Position numbers and translations under genes: made by a program. Positions 47,565-59,800 of a stretch of DNA of 64,000 nt are shown here, one piece after another. Source of the stretch: Lunularia cruciata (taxonomy: Eukaryota > Streptophyta > Marchantiopsida > Lunulariales > Lunulariaceae); the NCBI GenBank assembly GCA_948567375.1, contig OX419756.1, positions 74,352,333 to 74,416,332 on the forward strand, in the 5' to 3' direction. Positions within the stretch are counted from its first letter, which is position 1. Every line of letters starts with the position of its first letter. The notes under the pieces are model-generated. The model had not been told where the DNA came from. It worked only from the letters and a program-made list of their open reading frames with translations, and made no database searches.

Positions 47565-50500
47565 GGAGGAGCTGCGGGGAGAGTGTGGAGACGGGAGAGG
47601 AGAGGGAGAGACGTGAGACAATTTTGATAAAATCTGAGTGCTCTCTAGCATGTAGCCTTCGAGTGAATAGACGATTCTCTTCGTCTTTCAATTTCGGTTC
47701 CATTGGCACCTAGATTGAAGACTATGGAGAATGGTGTAGAAAGTTATGAAGTTTTTTAGCTTTTTTAGGGTTGAGAGTGATCATTATACATTGAGAGTGA
47801 TGGGTTGTGAATTTTTATTTCTAATCTCTGGGTTTTCATGATTAAGTTCCATGGGAATTTAATTTGAAAATTTTGGAGATGGAAATTGAAAGTTATGAGA
47901 GTTTATAGATTTTAGGGTTGGGAGAGATTGTTTTCTTATGTGAGTTGGGATGTGAGGGGTTGTGGTTTTGCAGATATGGGGAGATATGGAGAGGAGTATC
48001 ATGTGTTACTATCACTATTCTTGTGCTAGCAATGGCTACACTTTCCCATGTGGGGTCGCCTAGAGCGGGTCGGGATACACCATGCCCGGTGTGTCACCGA
48101 CGCTTTACCTCGCAAGGGGTAAAGACCCATGTGGGAAGGATGCACAAGGACTATGATTGGACCACTTGGGATGCTCACGTGAGACGAGCGACCACATCGA
48201 CAGCAGTGACACTCGGGATTACGCACGCTTCTTCTATACCTTCGTTGATCGTTCCAGGGATACCGATCGAGTCGTGGGAGTGGTTAGCTTCTCAGGCGGG
48301 TTGCATTTTGGGGTTATTTGAGACTAGTTTTCCATGTCCACGTCTATTCCATAGGCTACCCCGCACACTCCATGATGAGGCTAGACAGGCTTTTCGCCTA
48401 CCACTGGATCGTTTGGCACGTGATCCCTTGGACGAGTTAGCGTGGTTCCTATTCCTCCTACTCCCTCGATGGTGTCTTCGTTATGCTAGAGGAGGACGTG
48501 CGGGGCATAGAGAGGTGGCGGCTAGATTTCGTCGATTCCGAGCGGGGGATTGGGCAGTCCTTCAGGAGGAGTCTGTTAGGGCTACATGATTTAGGAGACA
48601 GACATCGCCACAGGATACCACAGATTCCACTCGATTACGACGATGTAGGACATTGGGTCAGGCGGGAGAGTTTAGTAGAGCAGCACGAGCGCTACACCCT
48701 TTGTCTATAGCGAGTCCTTCTGATGAGACCATCTCTTCCCTACGCTCATTGCATCCTATAGCAGTAGAGGGACTACCACTAGAGGTCTTAGATTATCAGC
48801 CTGAGCAGCCTTTATGTCTTGATAGGTCACTATTTGCACAAGCTTTGTGCACTGCCCCTCGCCTTTCCTCAAGAGGCTTGTCAGGGATGGTTTATGAGCA
48901 CCTTAGAGATTGCTTCCAGGCAGATGATCCTTCTAGTGGTTTTACCGAGTTGTTTCAGGTGGCTGCAGTAGTAGCGAGAGGAGATATTCCTATGTTGGTT
49001 AGTCGGGTCTTAGGTGCTAGTCGACTTCTTGCGATCGAGAAGGACACGGGAGGCATTAGACCGATTGCTATTGGAGAGATCTTTTTGCGTTTGGTCAGTC
49101 GAACCATTGTCCTTCAGCATCGTTCTCACTTTCGACAACACCTTAGTCCACATCAATTTGGAGTAGCTACACCTGGAGGATGCGAGGCTATATCTCTAGG
49201 CATTAGAGCACTCCTAGATATCCATCCGAAGTGGGTCGTCCTACAGGTGGATGTTGAGAACGCTTTTAATAGCGTCTCACGTGCATCCATCTTTAGAGAG
49301 CTTAGGGAGGCTGGTGGATCCTTGGCGAGTATCATTCCTTTTGTGCGGTCTTTTTATGGCTCTCCTGCTTCCCTTTACTACCAGCATGGTGGTTCACAGG
49401 AGGGAGTCACCGTCTTGGAGTCAGCTGTTGGTACACGTCAGGGAGATCCTTTGGGGGGGCCTTTATTTGCCATGGCTCACTTTAGAGCTCTCCTGTCTAC
49501 TACTTTGGCCATGCCAGGTTGTGTATTTCCATAGTTGGCAGATGATACACACATTGTAGGCCCTGTAGATCAGATTAGGCAGGCCTTTGACTACTTGACT
49601 ACCGAGCTACATCTAGTAGGCTTGAGAGTCAAGGTGTCAAAGTGTAGGGCATGGTCCCCTTTAGGTATCCCTCCTCACCTTGAGCTTCCAGAGGGGTGTA
49701 TCACATCCACAGAGGGACTTCGTGTTCTTGGAGTGCCAGTAGGATCGGAGGATTTTGTCACACGCTTCTTGGACGCTGCCCTTGCAGAGGATGTTCTCCA
49801 TGTGGATGACCTTCCATTACTAGGAGATCCGCAGGTGGCATTTGGTATACTCTTCAAGTATTGCTCGTCGACCATCCTACCTCATCCGTACAGTTCCTCC
49901 CTCACCATCCTTCCTATCACGTCTGAGAGCATTTGATAGGAGGATTATGGGAGTCTTTGGTGATATTATTGGACCAGGGACTTTTGAGTGTGTGACAGGG
50001 GATTTGGCACGTAGACAGACGGCTCTACCGATCTCATGTGGTGGGGTTGGCTTGCTTTCTATGGAGGAGATGGCACCTATAGCGTTTTTGGGTAGTTGGG
50101 CTCTCTCGGCACCCCTACTTGCCTCTCGTTTTGTGGTTGCTGATAGGCCGGTTTTGGAGACTTATGTGACAGAGGTGGAGGGAGGATCCTTTTCTCTCCA
50201 GGTGTTATTGCAGCAGACGAGAGATAGTCTATCTCCACGAGCACGAGAGGGTTTTCCACCGTTTGCTTCACTATCGTCAGATTGGACTAGAGGTCTACAG
50301 TCTTCCTTGATGGAGCGACAATGTGAGCATACGCTACATTCTCTCTTAGTTGACTCGTCCATTCCTCAGGCTACTAGAGCACGTCTACGCTCTTGCTCCG
50401 GCAAGGGTGCAGGCTCGTGGATCCTAGCTCGACCATGCATTAGGGCTTTCCGACTCGCACCGGCTACTTTCTCTACAGCGATGAGGTTTCGCCTAGGTTT

Positions 50501-51263
50501 GGTCCACCCATCTGCATCTTCACTACTCACTTGTGAGTGTGGTTCTACACTAGATGCAGCGGCGGTCCACATGACACGGTGTCCTTTTGGAGGACAGAGG
50601 ATAGCTACCCATGATGCCATTAGAGACATAGTGTTTGCTATGGCACGAGAGAGTGGATACTTGGCTTGGAGGGAGCGTTCGTATGCATTGCAGACAACAC
50701 GTGTCAGGGCAGACTTATACCTGGTCCGAGATGATCAGGTGACAGTAGCGGATGTCGTGGTGACGGACCCTACGCGTGATACAGTTTCGGAGGGAGTGAT
50801 TACCCATCCCCCTGGATGGGCGGCGAGTGCAGCAGCAGGTCGCAAGGTCTCCAAGTATAGGGGCATGCAGCGAGGTCACCTCTTTGTTCCTCTAGCCTTG
50901 GAGTTATATGGAGCGATGGACACGGCATTTGACACATTAGTCAGGGAGTGCGCGAGAGCTTATCATGTTAGGCGTCAGGGGGTACCACTCTCACTCTCAT
51001 ACTTTGTAGCTTACTTTAGACAGCGTGTATCCATTGCTCTACAGAGGGCAGTGGCTGGTGCAATCCATAGGAGAGCAATCACATTAGGTGATGTTTCTTC
51101 GGATGCTCCAGTTGTGTGTAGACCGTACGACTTGCATAGCTCGGATATCTTAGGTGTGGTAGGGCAGATTTCTCATACAGACTCTATTGGGGCTTAGCCC
51201 CATGTTACCTTTTTTGTCTCTCCCTTGTACGGCTTGATGGGGTCTTCCCATCCTTCATTTTTC
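47565..51263 (+). mobile_element. Near-complete RLE-type non-LTR retrotransposon (LINE)
   Basis: An element of about 3.7 kb flanked by CTACGTGAAG at 47,555-47,564 and 51,264-51,273, a 10-bp target duplication (the first bases could also be element sequence). A 5' UTR of about 470 bp, purine-rich at its start, precedes a single long ORF (48,032-51,197). A 3' UTR of about 70 bp ends CATCCTTCATTTTTC with no poly(A). The coding region has one zinc finger, an RT and a restriction-like endonuclease, the architecture of R2/R4/HERO-type LINEs. Only three lesions were found, so it moved fairly recently. The window holds at least four other copies, all less complete. Confidence 0.88.
48032..51197 (+). 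pseudogene. LINE polyprotein: C2H2 finger, reverse transcriptase, CCHC knuckle, restriction-like endonuclease
   Basis: Single ORF of about 1,055 codons starting MATLSHVGSPRAG. An N-terminal C2H2 finger reads CPVCHRRFTSQGVKTHVGRM followed by His (from 48,083). The RT has QVDVENAFNSVSR (motif A, Asp at 49,250), GTRQGDPLGGPLF (motif B) and LADDTHIVG (motif C, Asp pair at 49,541-49,546). A CCHC knuckle, CECG...H...C, spans 50,532-50,582. The endonuclease follows with RADLYL (Asp 50,712) and VADVVVTDP (Asp 50,751), matching the PD-D/E-K layout of R2 proteins. It should nick target DNA and prime reverse transcription from the nick. Lesions: TGA at 48,587, TAG at 49,532 just before motif C, and a frameshift at about 49,855-49,862. 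No APE domain is present. An upstream in-frame ATG at 47,918 is a less likely start because it precedes the finger by a low-complexity stretch. Confidence 0.88.
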
Positions 51264-51273
51264 CTACGTGAAG

Positions 51274-52624
51274 TCTTCAATAAGAAGCGCTTCAAAACTG
51301 TATGGCAGACAGAAGATTGTTCAGTATTTAAAGGGGATGCTACAAATATCCTTGATATGTCTGGTTTGATTGTCCTAGCAGAGCCTCAATTATAAGTGTA
51401 CTAGACACAAACAGCATCCGTCTACTATGGCACCGGAATAAGATAAGCAGAGCAGAGACCAAATATTATTAACAACGGTGAAAATTACAAGCATGTACTT
51501 CTCATTACGAGATATTCTACATTCGAGAAAGACCTAACATAACCGAGCTCATAAATCTTCATAATGTTTGTTCTTTGTTTGGTGGACGGTTTGATCACGC
51601 ACTGCGCTACGTACCTTATACCATATATCGATCGCACTGTATCTATGGTACCGTTTCTACAAATTCGGTGAAGGGTCTACAATTTATTCAATTTATTTAT
51701 TCAACGTCTAATTTCAAATTTAGATACCGGAAATTGCAAAATGAGTGCAAGAAGTCTATGAAAAAGATAGTGCAGAGTATTGAGTGTGTGGTGCATGCGA
51801 GAAGTACTCCTCATAGAGTTTAATACGTTTAAAATCTTTTATATCAGTTGTTTCGCTGGTTCGTAAATAAAAAATTGTTAAGTGGAAGATTCAGTTATTA
51901 ATAGAGGTTGTACTTCTTAAACTAGAATTTTCGACCAGAATAATTAACTCATTATTCTCCCAAACTATTTGGAGTTCTGAGAGTATTTTGTCGTATAATC
52001 TCAATCATAAAGCTAAGTATTATCCGCAACAATCTGTTTTAGATTGGACTCCTTTTCAATTTCAATTTATCCGTTTCAGAGGTCTCTTTTTTTCGGCTTT
52101 CTCTAATTTCGCCTTCCGTCTCTATTTTTCAAAGCATGCCCATTGGAGAATAATGCATTTCCTCTTATGTGCAATTGTTCAATACCGTAAGCTTGTCGCG
52201 ACGTCAAACTTGTGTGACTTCATTGAGAGGTGTGAGGTGAGTGAGTACCTTTGGAAACATGTCGGATCTGTTTGCAATCCAGAAAATAGATCGTGAGTTT
52301 CAGAAGGAGAAATTCAAGGCTTTTGAAACAAGGTTACTGTGAAAATTGAATGTAATTGACCGCTTACCACAAAGCTAAAATCTTCTAAATCTGTTGTGCC
52401 TTTTGCAGTTGAATAACTCATGGATGTGAGCATACTCTACCAAGCCCCCTTAAACTTATGCAGTTGCCCATTGTATTGCTGCATACTCAACAGAGACGAG
52501 GAACATGCTTCTTATCTTGTCAAATATTAATCTATTGTTCTTTTTATTGCACAAAGCGCCGTTTTACGATTTTACAAGGAGAAAAAGGAAATGCTGTAGT
52601 ACGTTTCCAACGAAAACTACTTTT
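51274..52624. other. No gene recognised
   Basis: Frames of up to about 100 codons lack family motifs. The sequence is AT-rich, and I see no repeat partner in the window except a weak likeness of about 51,725-51,780 to 55,200-55,250. Confidence 0.4.
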
Positions 52625-52735
52625 TGGTATCCAATCGTTCTCCACCCAGCGGTCATGAATTTCAGATTTATTCACAACGACAGGTCGGAGATTCAGTATT
52701 TTACCTGATAGTGAGTGAATGACGAGCTACACTGG
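52625..52735 (+). repeat. Diverged third copy of part of block B
   Basis: GGTATCCAATCGTTCTCCAC, then GAGATTCAG, matches the CCAATCATTCTCCACCTAGT segment of blocks B and B'. It lies just downstream of the stop codon of the minus-strand LRR pseudogene. Confidence 0.55.
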
Positions 52736-52824
52736 GAATTCGATTTTTTGAGAAGTTCAATCTCCAAAGTATCTTCGAGGTACTTCGAGGATTCACTTGA
52801 TGATTATCTCGCAGGATCTTGACC

Positions 52825-53530
52825 CTAAAATCTCTCGTAACCCTCAGGCAGACCTCTGAAAGTTTCAGAGTAACGTAATTCGAGAAATCGTAATTTAAGA
52901 GACTTTCCTAAGGACATCGGAACATGTTCAAAAGTCGTACACTGTCCCACGTCCGGGCATTCTAAGTCGATCGCATCACCGAGAGAATCGGGAAGACCCT
53001 TCAACTTAGCACAATCGAATACCGTTAAAATCGAACTTTAGTTAATTGACCTAGGCTTTCTGGTAACTCTTCCAGATAGTTACAATTTAAAATATGAATA
53101 TCCCCACACTTCTATAACGTCCTATACTTTCAGGACTGTATTTTAGGTCGGATATACCCCGTAATGTAAGAATTGAAGTCAGTTTCTCACAGCGTCCCGG
53201 AGGCCCGAACATGTGCAAAGGTCGATGCGTGTCCAAACGATGAACGCAATCCTCCTGCCTAGTCGTCGGGCTCTGTGATCCTTACACTGCACCGTCGCAG
53301 CTGGACATCACGTCAATTGCACGGACGGATCCTGGACTTCTGCGACCCTGTTCCATAATGCTACGGACCAACGATCCATGACAGCCCTGAAAAAACAGGT
53401 ACTGCTGTGGGCTCCAGAAGTTCTCCGGGAACGTTCTCAAAGCAGGACAATCTACGATGTTCAGCCATTCAAAACATGGCAAAGGATCGAACGTGCTAGG
53501 TGAGAATTTTGATTTTGGAAGACCACCTAT
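52825..53530 (-). pseudogene. LRR pseudogene, 3' end of an NLR-like gene
   Basis: Minus-strand reading gives FEWLNIVDCPALRTFPENFW (about 53,474-53,415), then LEELPESLGQLTKV, DCAKLKGLPDSLGDAIDLEC and HVPMSLGKSLKLRFLELRYS, then FRGLPEGYERF and a stop at 52,825-52,827. These are typical plant-NLR C-terminal LRRs of the L..LPESLG form. Frameshifts and stops separate the segments, and no NB-ARC domain is visible upstream. The LRR type (LPDSLG, GLPEGYERF) differs from the 144-bp array of the intact gene, so it derives from a different NLR subfamily. Confidence 0.7.
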
Positions 53531-53674
53531 CTCCGGATCCTCTCTCAGAGAGAAACTGGGGGACCAGTGATCAGCTTCAGGTCGTCTTCACGGTCCCAAA
53601 ATGTTTTTTCAATCGGGGATGCTAACCGAATCTTTCAGAGATACTCGAGTTGGATTTTATATGTAACTTTCTTA

Positions 53675-54130
53675 GTTTTAGAAGGTCACCGGAGTTACAG
53701 GCCCTTCTTAACAGTTTTGGAAAGTTAACTACCTTGGAACTGCGATCATTGCCGGAATCATTATGTAACTTTCTCAGTTTTAGAAGGTCACCGGAGTTAC
53801 AGGCCTTCTCAACAGTTTTGGAAAGTTAATTACCTTGGAATTGGAACTGCGATCATTGCCGGAATCAATGGAAGACTTCTTGACGTGAACGAATTGCAGA
53901 TGCCAGGGTGTTCCCAGCAGCTATACTTATCTTGGTGCAAGAAACTGTAATCATTGTCAGAATCATCCGGGGGCTTCTTGGCCTGAAGGAATTGCAAAAG
54001 CCAAGGTGTTCAGGGTCGCAGGCCCTTCTTAGCAGCTAGACTTATCTCCCTGCCAGAAACTGCAGTCTGTGCCGGAACCATTCGGACGACTTCTTGGCTT
54101 GCAGGCCCTTCCCAGCATATTGCCAAATTG
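53675..54130 (+). pseudogene. LRR remnant closely related to the intact HNL gene
   Basis: Two nearly identical units of about 100 bp (from about 53,660 and 53,762) carry GGAGTTACAGGCCCTTCTTA, AACAGTTTTGGAAAGTTAA and CATTGCCGGAATCA. These are recognisable pieces of the 144-bp LRR unit of the intact gene. More pieces (GAAACTGTAATCATTGTCAG, CTTCTTGGCCTGAAGGAATT) follow to about 54,115. Frame is lost throughout. Block A' follows directly, as block A follows the intact gene, so this is the ruined end of a duplicated HNL gene. Confidence 0.85.
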
Positions 54131-56080
54131 TTTGTAGAGAAAGGGCGACCGCGTTTGTAGAAGGATTACCGTTGGTATATACTATTCATTGTGCACTTAT
54201 TCTCCAAGATTTGAAGTTGTGACCTTCAGGTTAGAAAGTTGTTCTCTATCCAACTGTGTCCTGAGACTATTTCTTTGTAACATCTATATAATTGATGGAA
54301 GTTGAAAGTTTCCAGAATCGAACGTAAAACTTGCATAGTCATTCCCCTACACTACAACGGGATTCGTTCCTGGGATCAATAGAGAATAATATAGAAATCA
54401 AAATAGCGTTGAAAGAAAATTTAAGTTGATTAATAAGCTCCAACACTAAGAAGCCTTGTATGAGATGCAGCGCTCAGGAGACTCACTAGTGAAAATCATT
54501 AATATGTTTATGGTTCTTAAACCCTGTAGACGAAGATTGATCATTGCAATGCTGTGTAATTCATAACCTGACGTACATATTAACTAAGAGTGAAAATGCT
54601 GGGTACCCTTACGAGGTTGTGCATGGTGACCTGCAGTTGAGTGTCCTCGGAATAACATAATTTTGGCATAATAGGGCGACTGTTACCTTTAGTACCGTCG
54701 GTAAAGCATGCTATTTTGAAATCTGATGGCTGCGCAGGTACGCTTATCGAGATAAATAGTATGCTGAATGTGTTCGCAGCAAAGGTAATGTTAATTGTGT
54801 CTGAGGTGCGCACCATACGCATGTAACAATCAGACTATGAATAGAGTTGGAATGCATCAACTTGTTGGGGATGTGAAGAAATCTTGAACGGTGCTTTTGT
54901 CCTAAGTATTGGAAACTAAACCGACAAAACATATATGAGTTGCAACTAACACCAGATGAATATTAGAAGCCAAGACCCGGAACAACTTGAGTTTAACGTT
55001 GAGACTTAGTTGATCTCGAACAACTTGAATTTAACGTTGCCTACTTTGCCTAAAACTCTGATGAAGTTGAAAATTTGTTTGTCTCTACTTTCAACACACT
55101 TTTACAGTACTGAACAGCAGTTGATCTCAGTAAAGGATTACAAATGTAACCATATTTACACATAAAATTAAGGGGACACACTATAATAAAAACTGGAAGT
55201 GGATAATTATAGAAAATTGTTAAATGAATGCACAAAAGATATAGTGATAGTTCTATTTAATATTCGTTGCCTTGGTTTTGTGTATATATTACAAGGCTCT
55301 GTCCTGGTTGTGGACAAATACTACACTTGTTTATCGTGCCTTGTAGTTGGATTGATTTCAAATGTCATGGGTCACCAAACATCCAAACACAAGAAATTTC
55401 TTCCACTATACTTTCCTCCACCCGAAGGCATCCCGGGAACTTTGTAGACAGACAGGACACAACCTCGCAAAATGCCCACAAAACCAAGTTATTAATATAA
55501 TTATTCCTGTACTATCATTTTAAGATTTGTATGTTTATTTAATATTTCTCTAATTATAGAAGAAATAAAAAAATGTATAGCACTCGACAAAAGACTCCTC
55601 AAATTTCATGGATGTCTGTTCATACACCTTTGTACTCGTAAGGGACAGCTTTATCAAAAATCAACACTAACAAAAGCCCGGGACGAGATCGAAGGCAACA
55701 CTAACAAAAGCTTTTGTCAGATCCATCTCAAGCAGTGGCGAATGAAAATCATTTTTATGATTGTATGCTCCATGCTCTTTAAGAACTGCGACTTGATCTG
55801 TACTGTGGTATAGTACACGAACCTGCCGTAAACCAGTTTAAGTTCAAAGTCGAAGGTTTTGGCATGGTGTCATACCGATGTCCATTCCGACGAACTTTGC
55901 CATCTATGCCGACCCTATGATAGATTTGATCAAATTATTAAGACTTTGGTGTTAACAACTTGTTAAAAGTGGTGAGTGTTATGGCCGATGTTGGAAACTA
56001 AACATGCGCATGAGCTACAACAAGACGACTTTTACAAGCCTGCAGCCAACTGCAATTGAAGAGCTTGTCAGACACTTCTA
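54116..56080 (+). repeat. Paralogous block A' (partner of A)
   Basis: It is collinear with 23,300-24,500 from ATTGCCAAATTGTTTG to GCAGCCAACTGCAATTG. Two stretches of A' are missing from A: about 150 bp near 54,140-54,290 and about 720 bp at 55,190-55,910. Confidence 0.8.
55640..55830 (-). pseudogene. Possible L1-type LINE reverse transcriptase scrap
   Basis: Minus-strand frame reads DQVAVLKEHGAYNHKNDFHS then PLLEMDLTKAFVSV. The DLTKAF part resembles RT motif A of L1-type LINEs (DLxKAFD). It lies in the 720-bp stretch of A' that A lacks, as an insertion would. No further RT motif can be read, so the call is tentative. Confidence 0.3.
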
Positions 56081-56493
56081 GTTCCTAACCGGACGAAATT
56101 ATACCGACTTTCGAAGCAGCAGATTATGTAACGGCGCGAAAAAGCACGAGTCTCTGATAAGCAGGTGAATGGTGCCATCTTTTTTGAGTCTCAACTCAAC
56201 ATTCAGAAACAAATTTGATTTTAATGTCTGCCATGACATATAAAACAAAAGTAACCATCGATTTTCAAGTTTCTTTCCGGAAAGAAAACATTTTGGCAAT
56301 GAGTACTATTTTTCAAACATCAAGCATCTTGTTTTTAATAAGGGGCACAAGCACCTTTCCTCTTTGTATCTCAAGAACAGATCTAATCTAAACGAGAGGA
56401 AACATGATAATGCAGCTGTACCTTCCTTTCGACAAGTTTGAAGAGTATGTACAAATGAACAGGAAAACATCCGACATAATACGTATGCTCAGT

Positions 56494-56815
56494 CAAAACT
56501 TGATTTCCTGTGTATAAGCAAGGTGTGCGATTCCTGAGTTCGTTCAGATTCTATTCTCCACTGACGATTTTCCCTATTAGAGCTTTAAGTGTGTGGATCC
56601 TTTTCGTACTAAGAGCGTAAGAAGACAGGAAAGCTAGATTGTGCAGGATAGTTACGTCTAAACATGATTTCTGTGACTAAGCAAGGTGTCCGATTCCTGA
56701 GTTTGTTTAGATTTTATTCTCCGCGGACGATCTTGCAAACTATAGCGTTCAGTGTGGGTCTTTTTCTTACTAGGATCATAGGAAGACAGGATTCTGCAGA
56801 ATAGTCACGTCTTGC
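56494..56815 (+). repeat. Tandem duplication, units of about 160 bp
   Basis: Units at about 56,494-56,658 and 56,659-56,815 share TAAGCAAGGTGT, CGATTCCTGAGTT, ATTCTCC and AGGAAGACAGGA-like sequence, with moderate divergence. Confidence 0.8.
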
Positions 56816-59800
56816 CAGTAATGGGCAGGTCTAGGTTGCTTAAAATCTACTGTAATGCACCTTTTGTCATGTTGTTGCATAATTCAGGAGGGCACTGAAG
56901 TCTCTAATCTGACCTTATAAACTACTTGGTTAAGCATTCGCAGAACAGTGCCACTAGAATGGGTCTCCTGTCTTGAAGGAAGAGCTACAATTCTCCGCAG
57001 CACATTCCAGCTCTTGAAGCCGACCACCTGATCCAACTCAGTAAGTATTACGTCAATCAGATCAATGTGTGTTTCCTTCTTAGGTTGATCGTGTCAACTC
57101 TGATCACTCGAGAGAAAACTCAGCTATGGAGTCCACAGCTGATTCAAGTTTCACAACTAAAAGTCTTAGATAACACGAAACTAAAACTACGGGTCATCCA
57201 TACTTGAGGATCTTACCTTTCCCCACAGGGAGAAGCTTCCATCCCACTCAGAATGCGCTTCTGGATTGAAGAAGAACTCACTGGTGCCCTGGAACACCCA
57301 ATTAAGAATTGACCACCTGATGCTAAAGGAGAAGTTCAACAGCTAGAGAAGTTGAGCACCTTAACCTGAAAAACTTACAGTGTGCATTATGACACAGAGG
57401 ACAGTTCTGGCAATTTCACTCAACAACTCATGACGGAAAAAATAGCACTGGGTATTAGGATGTTGTCACGGCCCTCGTCAATAGTGGGGCCAGCAGGCTC
57501 CGCACGATAGAATGAGCATCCATCCATGAGCCCTTGACTCACTAGGCTCCGCTCAAGCACATCACCACATCTACTCCTGCATCAGAGCAGCACACAACAA
57601 CGTCCTCAGCTCATCTCTACTCAGTTCTCTTCAATCATATGCCCGCTTTTTTAGTTGTTTTGCAGTCTCTTTGAGTGAAAAGATACAGTAAGAAGCTTTT
57701 CTTAAATTCGCTAATCATGCCCGCTATATTGTTCCCGACAAGGATAGTCGGTATGATTATGATTTCAAATTTTCTGCAAGCAAGTTTTAAATGTGGTCCA
57801 AGATATACTGGTAGGATAGGAAAATAGACTCCTTCCCAGAACTAACGTTCATCTAGTTGACAGATTTGAAGCGATATCTCCCGCTAGTTTCACCGTAATA
57901 TCCTGCGCAAAGTCGAAGATAATCAAACTTTGTTGCGAGACAGGTCATGAACATCATAGAAAACAGAGACGCTCACTACGAGTAAGGAGTACGTCGTAAC
58001 GAGGGCCCGTATTCGACAATTATATTGAGTCATGATCATTGAATGGAAATACCGAAAGCTAGTTTACAGCCTACAAATCATACGCCTTCATCTAAAGAAA
58101 CCAGAAAGAGAGCGCAGCAGGGAAACAGGTCTTCATATCCGAATTTGGTAGAGAAGGCCAAATATTCCTTCTGTGATTCGCGAGCATCTGCGTACACCAA
58201 GAAAGAAGGCCGATCAAACGACTTCATGGATTGCATTTTCATTTCAGCACTGTTAGCATTCATGCCCACTTTCAGTGAAATCCCTTGGTTTCCAACTGCT
58301 CACACATTTGGTAAAAGTATATTTGGTATAAACTAATTTAATGCCAACTTTGAGTCTCCTGGCCAGGTTCACGTTCTTCTAATATTGGTACACAGAATTG
58401 TCATTTAACAGTTGTGGTTCAGCCAGTTCCCTAGGAAGGAACCCCCGGAAAAAATAGCCGCAACCGAATGTATGCAAAATTGGAAGTAAGTACCATCGCT
58501 TGGGAACCCGAATCTAAAATTTTAAACATGACCTCTTTAATTTGAGCGAAACCTTAGAGGAAATCTTCTGCAGATTTTCGAAAATGAAAGCATCGAATCA
58601 ATCAATTAATCAATCCATGACGCAAGAACTGGAAATAGAGCTATCTATTTTCACCTGTGAAACTTTTGATCGCACTCCGTTTGGGCGACATCCCCGAATA
58701 ATCTACAAATGCATCCTCGCGTGATCCGGTGTCAGCAACCCAATCTATGATAATCCACGCAAACATCAGAGTCAAAGTAAACCCCCAATCGTCTTCCTCC
58801 CCGCGATTTCTCCATCTTCAACAAGACACATTCTCCGCTCTCCACAACAGCTCTGCTCCCGATGAAGCACATCGATCGAAACCACCAGTGCTGCGTTGCA
58901 TCAGTGGTTTTTCTGAAACAGCTATTGCCTTGTAAACCGCCAGGGAAGGAAAGGATACGGTGACATCTTCCTGAGTTTTGTTCAAAAACATAGTTTTGTT
59001 TACCTACTCGAATTACTGTAATAGTGGGATTAGGTATTATAATTTTAATAATATAAATATTGTAGTCCATCATCCCCAAGGCAAGATAACCCCGAATTGC
59101 ATCTCGAGCCAAACCTATGGCAGCCCAAGACCACAGAAAGTGCATTAACAATGACCTGAGCGACACGAACGTACGCTAATGTTCATTCTGTGGAGGAACA
59201 ACAGGCATTTGCATGCTATATGTATTTGTATTATCCCCACGTTTTTCAAAAGTTGGATGAAGAATGGATGAAGAATGTGACATATGAAAAATAATTACGT
59301 AAGATTACGTAAGATAAGATTATAAGTATTTGATCATTGTGAAATTTATGATTTTTTATTATTAAAACATTCAAAATTTTAAGTTATTTCTTACATGGGT
59401 ATGCTCTCTCATCGGCGGCGGGACAAGTAACTTAGTATTCAAGATATCTACTTTGTCTTTACAGAGGATAAAAAGCAAAGGGAAATTTTAGCGGATTAAA
59501 TATTAAATTGACTCGAGAGAACAATACTGTTAGCAAGATTATACATCAATACACATACAGAAATGAAATGAAGATGTATGAACTCGGATTCATGAAGGAC
59601 GGTAAGAATAAATTCGAGTAGTCTTGAGTGATAAAATTCAGGAAGAACCTAGAAGGATGTGCCCCATATTATTACAATGAAACACTCAAATATATATCTA
59701 TAGCGGTACAGATTATCAAGTGATTAAGATTTTGACGGTTGTATATTGGAATTTTAGTTGGCAAAACTTATCAAAGGTGTAAGAAGAAGTGCTAAGCAAT

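Noticed and set aside
47278-47709. Minus-strand frame of 143 codons in block B' and the LINE 5' end
   Set aside because: It runs across the block B'/LINE junction and is not conserved in block B, so it is a chance frame.
58043-58336. Plus-strand frame of 97 codons and its minus-strand partner
   Set aside because: Both strands are open and neither resembles a known family. Probably chance.
58732-59166. Minus-strand frame of 144 codons
   Set aside because: No recognisable motif, odd composition, and an overlapping plus-strand frame of similar quality. Not called as a gene.
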